From Sindora glabra (lineage: Eukaryota > Streptophyta > Magnoliopsida > Fabales > Fabaceae), in contig CM035233.1 in the NCBI GenBank assembly GCA_020226215.1, forward strand, positions 70,422,831 to 70,486,830: a stretch of DNA of 64,000 nucleotides, in the 5' to 3' direction. This document shows positions 62,731 through 64,000 of this stretch, piece after piece. Below the pieces are notes generated by a model. That model had not been told where the DNA came from and searched no databases. It saw nothing but the letters and a program-made list of their open reading frames with translations. Position numbers and translations under genes: made by a program. Within the stretch, counting starts at the first letter, position 1. Each line of letters begins with the position of its first letter.

Positions 62731-63140
62731 ATTGACAAATTTAATAATTTCATCATTAAAATTATAAAGTACTAGTAAAAAAATTCTTAAATTATATAAA
62801 ATTATAATTTTATTATTAAATAATGATTCATATAGATAATTTTACTCTTCAGTATAAATTAGATTAGTATAGATTATTTCGTTTTTTAATTACTATATAG
62901 AGAGATGATATTATATATACAGATTATTATGTAAAAATGAAATTGTAATTTTATATAATTTGAATTACTATATAGAGAGATGATATTATATGTACAGATT
63001 ATTATGTAAGAATGAAATTATAATTTTATATAATTTAAATTACTGTATAGAAAGATAATATTATATATACAGATTATTATGTAGGAATGAAATTATAATT
63101 TTATATAATATGTGAATAATTTTATTGATGCCTTAGTGAT
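62731..63140. repeat. foldback element related to 38891-39147
   Basis: The left part (ATTGACAAATTTAATAATTT, then AAAATTATAAAGT and AAAATTATAATTTTATT) matches the left arm at 38888-39003, and the right part ends GAATAATTTTATTGATGCC like the right arm there. The right arm has been amplified into a tandem repeat. Confidence 0.65.
62890..63112. repeat. 75-bp tandem repeat, three copies
   Basis: TTACTATATAGAGAGATGAT starts at 62890 and 62965, and a variant (TTACTGTATAGAAAGATAAT) at 63040, an exact 75-bp period. Each copy includes ACAGATTATTATGTA and AATTTTATATAAT. Copies differ by a few bases. Confidence 0.92.
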
Positions 63141-63229
63141 AGTATGATCAGATTATGCGAAGCAGACAGTATTTTTCATTTGGGAGGCATTCTTATAAAG
63201 TGACCAATTCTATAGGTGAAGTGTGAAGA

Positions 63230-63478
63230 ATGATCCCTTGGTGTATTAAGGAAGTTTGGTTAATTGGCTCAGTTTCACCGAAAAAACCCATGGATGAGCG
63301 CAAGGATTTGCTTCCAGAAGCCAATGCTTTCAATTTTAAGCTCACAAAAATAGAACTAGCAGAAGGAAAATGGCTTCTATTGGCCTTTTTGAGTGGATCT
63401 CATAGATTCAAAGCAACATTCGAAAACCACCTGAAAGTCGAATTAGATGAGTGCGTAAGTGATACAATTTATGCTTAG
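63230..63478 (+). CDS. hypothetical 82-residue open frame
   Basis: ATG 63230 opens a frame to TAG at 63476-63478, starting MIPWCIKEVWLIGSVSPKKP and ending ECVSDTIYA. Composition is less AT-rich than the neighbouring repeat and reads like real protein, with FKLTKIELAEGKWLLLAFL. No domain is recognised, and it could be one exon or a relic of a larger gene. Confidence 0.25.
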   Translation: MIPWCIKEVWLIGSVSPKKPMDERKDLLPEANAFNFKLTKIELAEGKWLLLAFLSGSHRFKATFENHLKVELDECVSDTIYA

Positions 63479-64000
63479 GAATTAGAATATAGGCATTAAC
63501 AATAGCAAGCTTTGAATATGAATAAAGCTGTCTTTCTCATTGTTGGTAGGTTTTGAATGGTCTCATTTATCGTATATCCCAACTTTCTTCCCTGCAATTC
63601 CAACGCATTTGAACTTAGAACTAATCATCAAACTATCGTTGGATGACTCTTTCTTCCTACTTTTTCATCTGGTGTTAGGTTGCTGTTGTTACTGTTATTG
63701 TTTTTTGAATTGAATTTTGGCATATTTCAAGATGGGACAACTAAACTATAGCATCAGTTGGATAAACCCTACTTTACGCATTGTTAACTAGAATCTAGAC
63801 TCTAGAGCCTTCCTCTAAAAATTAAGTCAAACCACAAAAGCTTTGTTTATCTTTGATTTATTTTCATTTGAATTATAATCTTTCATATAATGATGCACTC
63901 CCTTTTTTATCGGTCATTCACTATTAAATTAGTTTAAACAGAATGTAACAAAATTTCAAAGCGGCACCAACCTTAAATTTAAGATCAAGCGTATACTACA
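63479..64000. other. no recognised feature
   Basis: AT-rich sequence to the window end with no gene or repeat that I can support. Confidence 0.5.

Overview
The window is nuclear DNA of a flowering plant, most likely a eudicot. It is very AT-rich. Its genes have GT-AG introns (one GC-AG) and plant-only products: a heavy-metal isoprenylated protein, a PCC13-62 type desiccation protein, a GH3 enzyme and the chloroplast factor LPA1. Between the genes lie long stretches of decayed plant retrotransposons and MITEs. I cannot name the species from the sequence.

Layout. 1-2770: a 156-bp satellite array whose units carry a 41-bp near-perfect palindrome, followed by a transposon-type gene (minus strand, PMD/Ulp1-associated) and a transposon-like end. 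2771-3409: a polygalacturonase gene cut off at both ends. 5605-6618: an intact HIPP gene in three exons. 7215-8185: a 254-bp tandem duplication, its second copy split by a MITE. 9797-16974: a complete but dead Ty1/copia element with LTRs and a perfect GTTGA target duplication. 16980-25079: gene-free AT-rich DNA. 25080-27984: a dead Mutator-like (MULE) transposase, itself interrupted by a 163-bp MITE with a perfect 9-bp target duplication. 31394-36384: a second dead Ty1/copia element on the minus strand.

From 37.9 kb the window is more genic. It holds a small unrecognised 80-residue protein (38027-38269), a bifunctional methylene-THF dehydrogenase/cyclohydrolase gene (39413-41333) disrupted by an 8-bp insertion, an intact PCC13-62-like gene (42426-43828) and a multiply broken GH3 pseudogene on the minus strand (45575-48776). 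A Ty3/gypsy leader and gag remnant (about 51.2-56.8 kb) follows, with a 1,660-bp solo LTR nested inside it. The last gene is an intact nine-exon LPA1 gene (58295-62192), followed by a foldback repeat with a 75-bp triplication.

The genes are not an operon and do not form one pathway. Three look intact and recognisable (HIPP, PCC13-62-like, LPA1). The C1-folate gene is nearly intact, and the GH3 and polygalacturonase genes are relics. The most interesting signals are the palindromic satellite whose core recurs beside the adjacent transposon gene, three successive hairpins sharing one loop sequence in the first copia leader, the 8-bp footprint-like insertion in the folate gene, and the MITE nested in the MULE. 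I found no tRNA, rRNA or CRISPR array.
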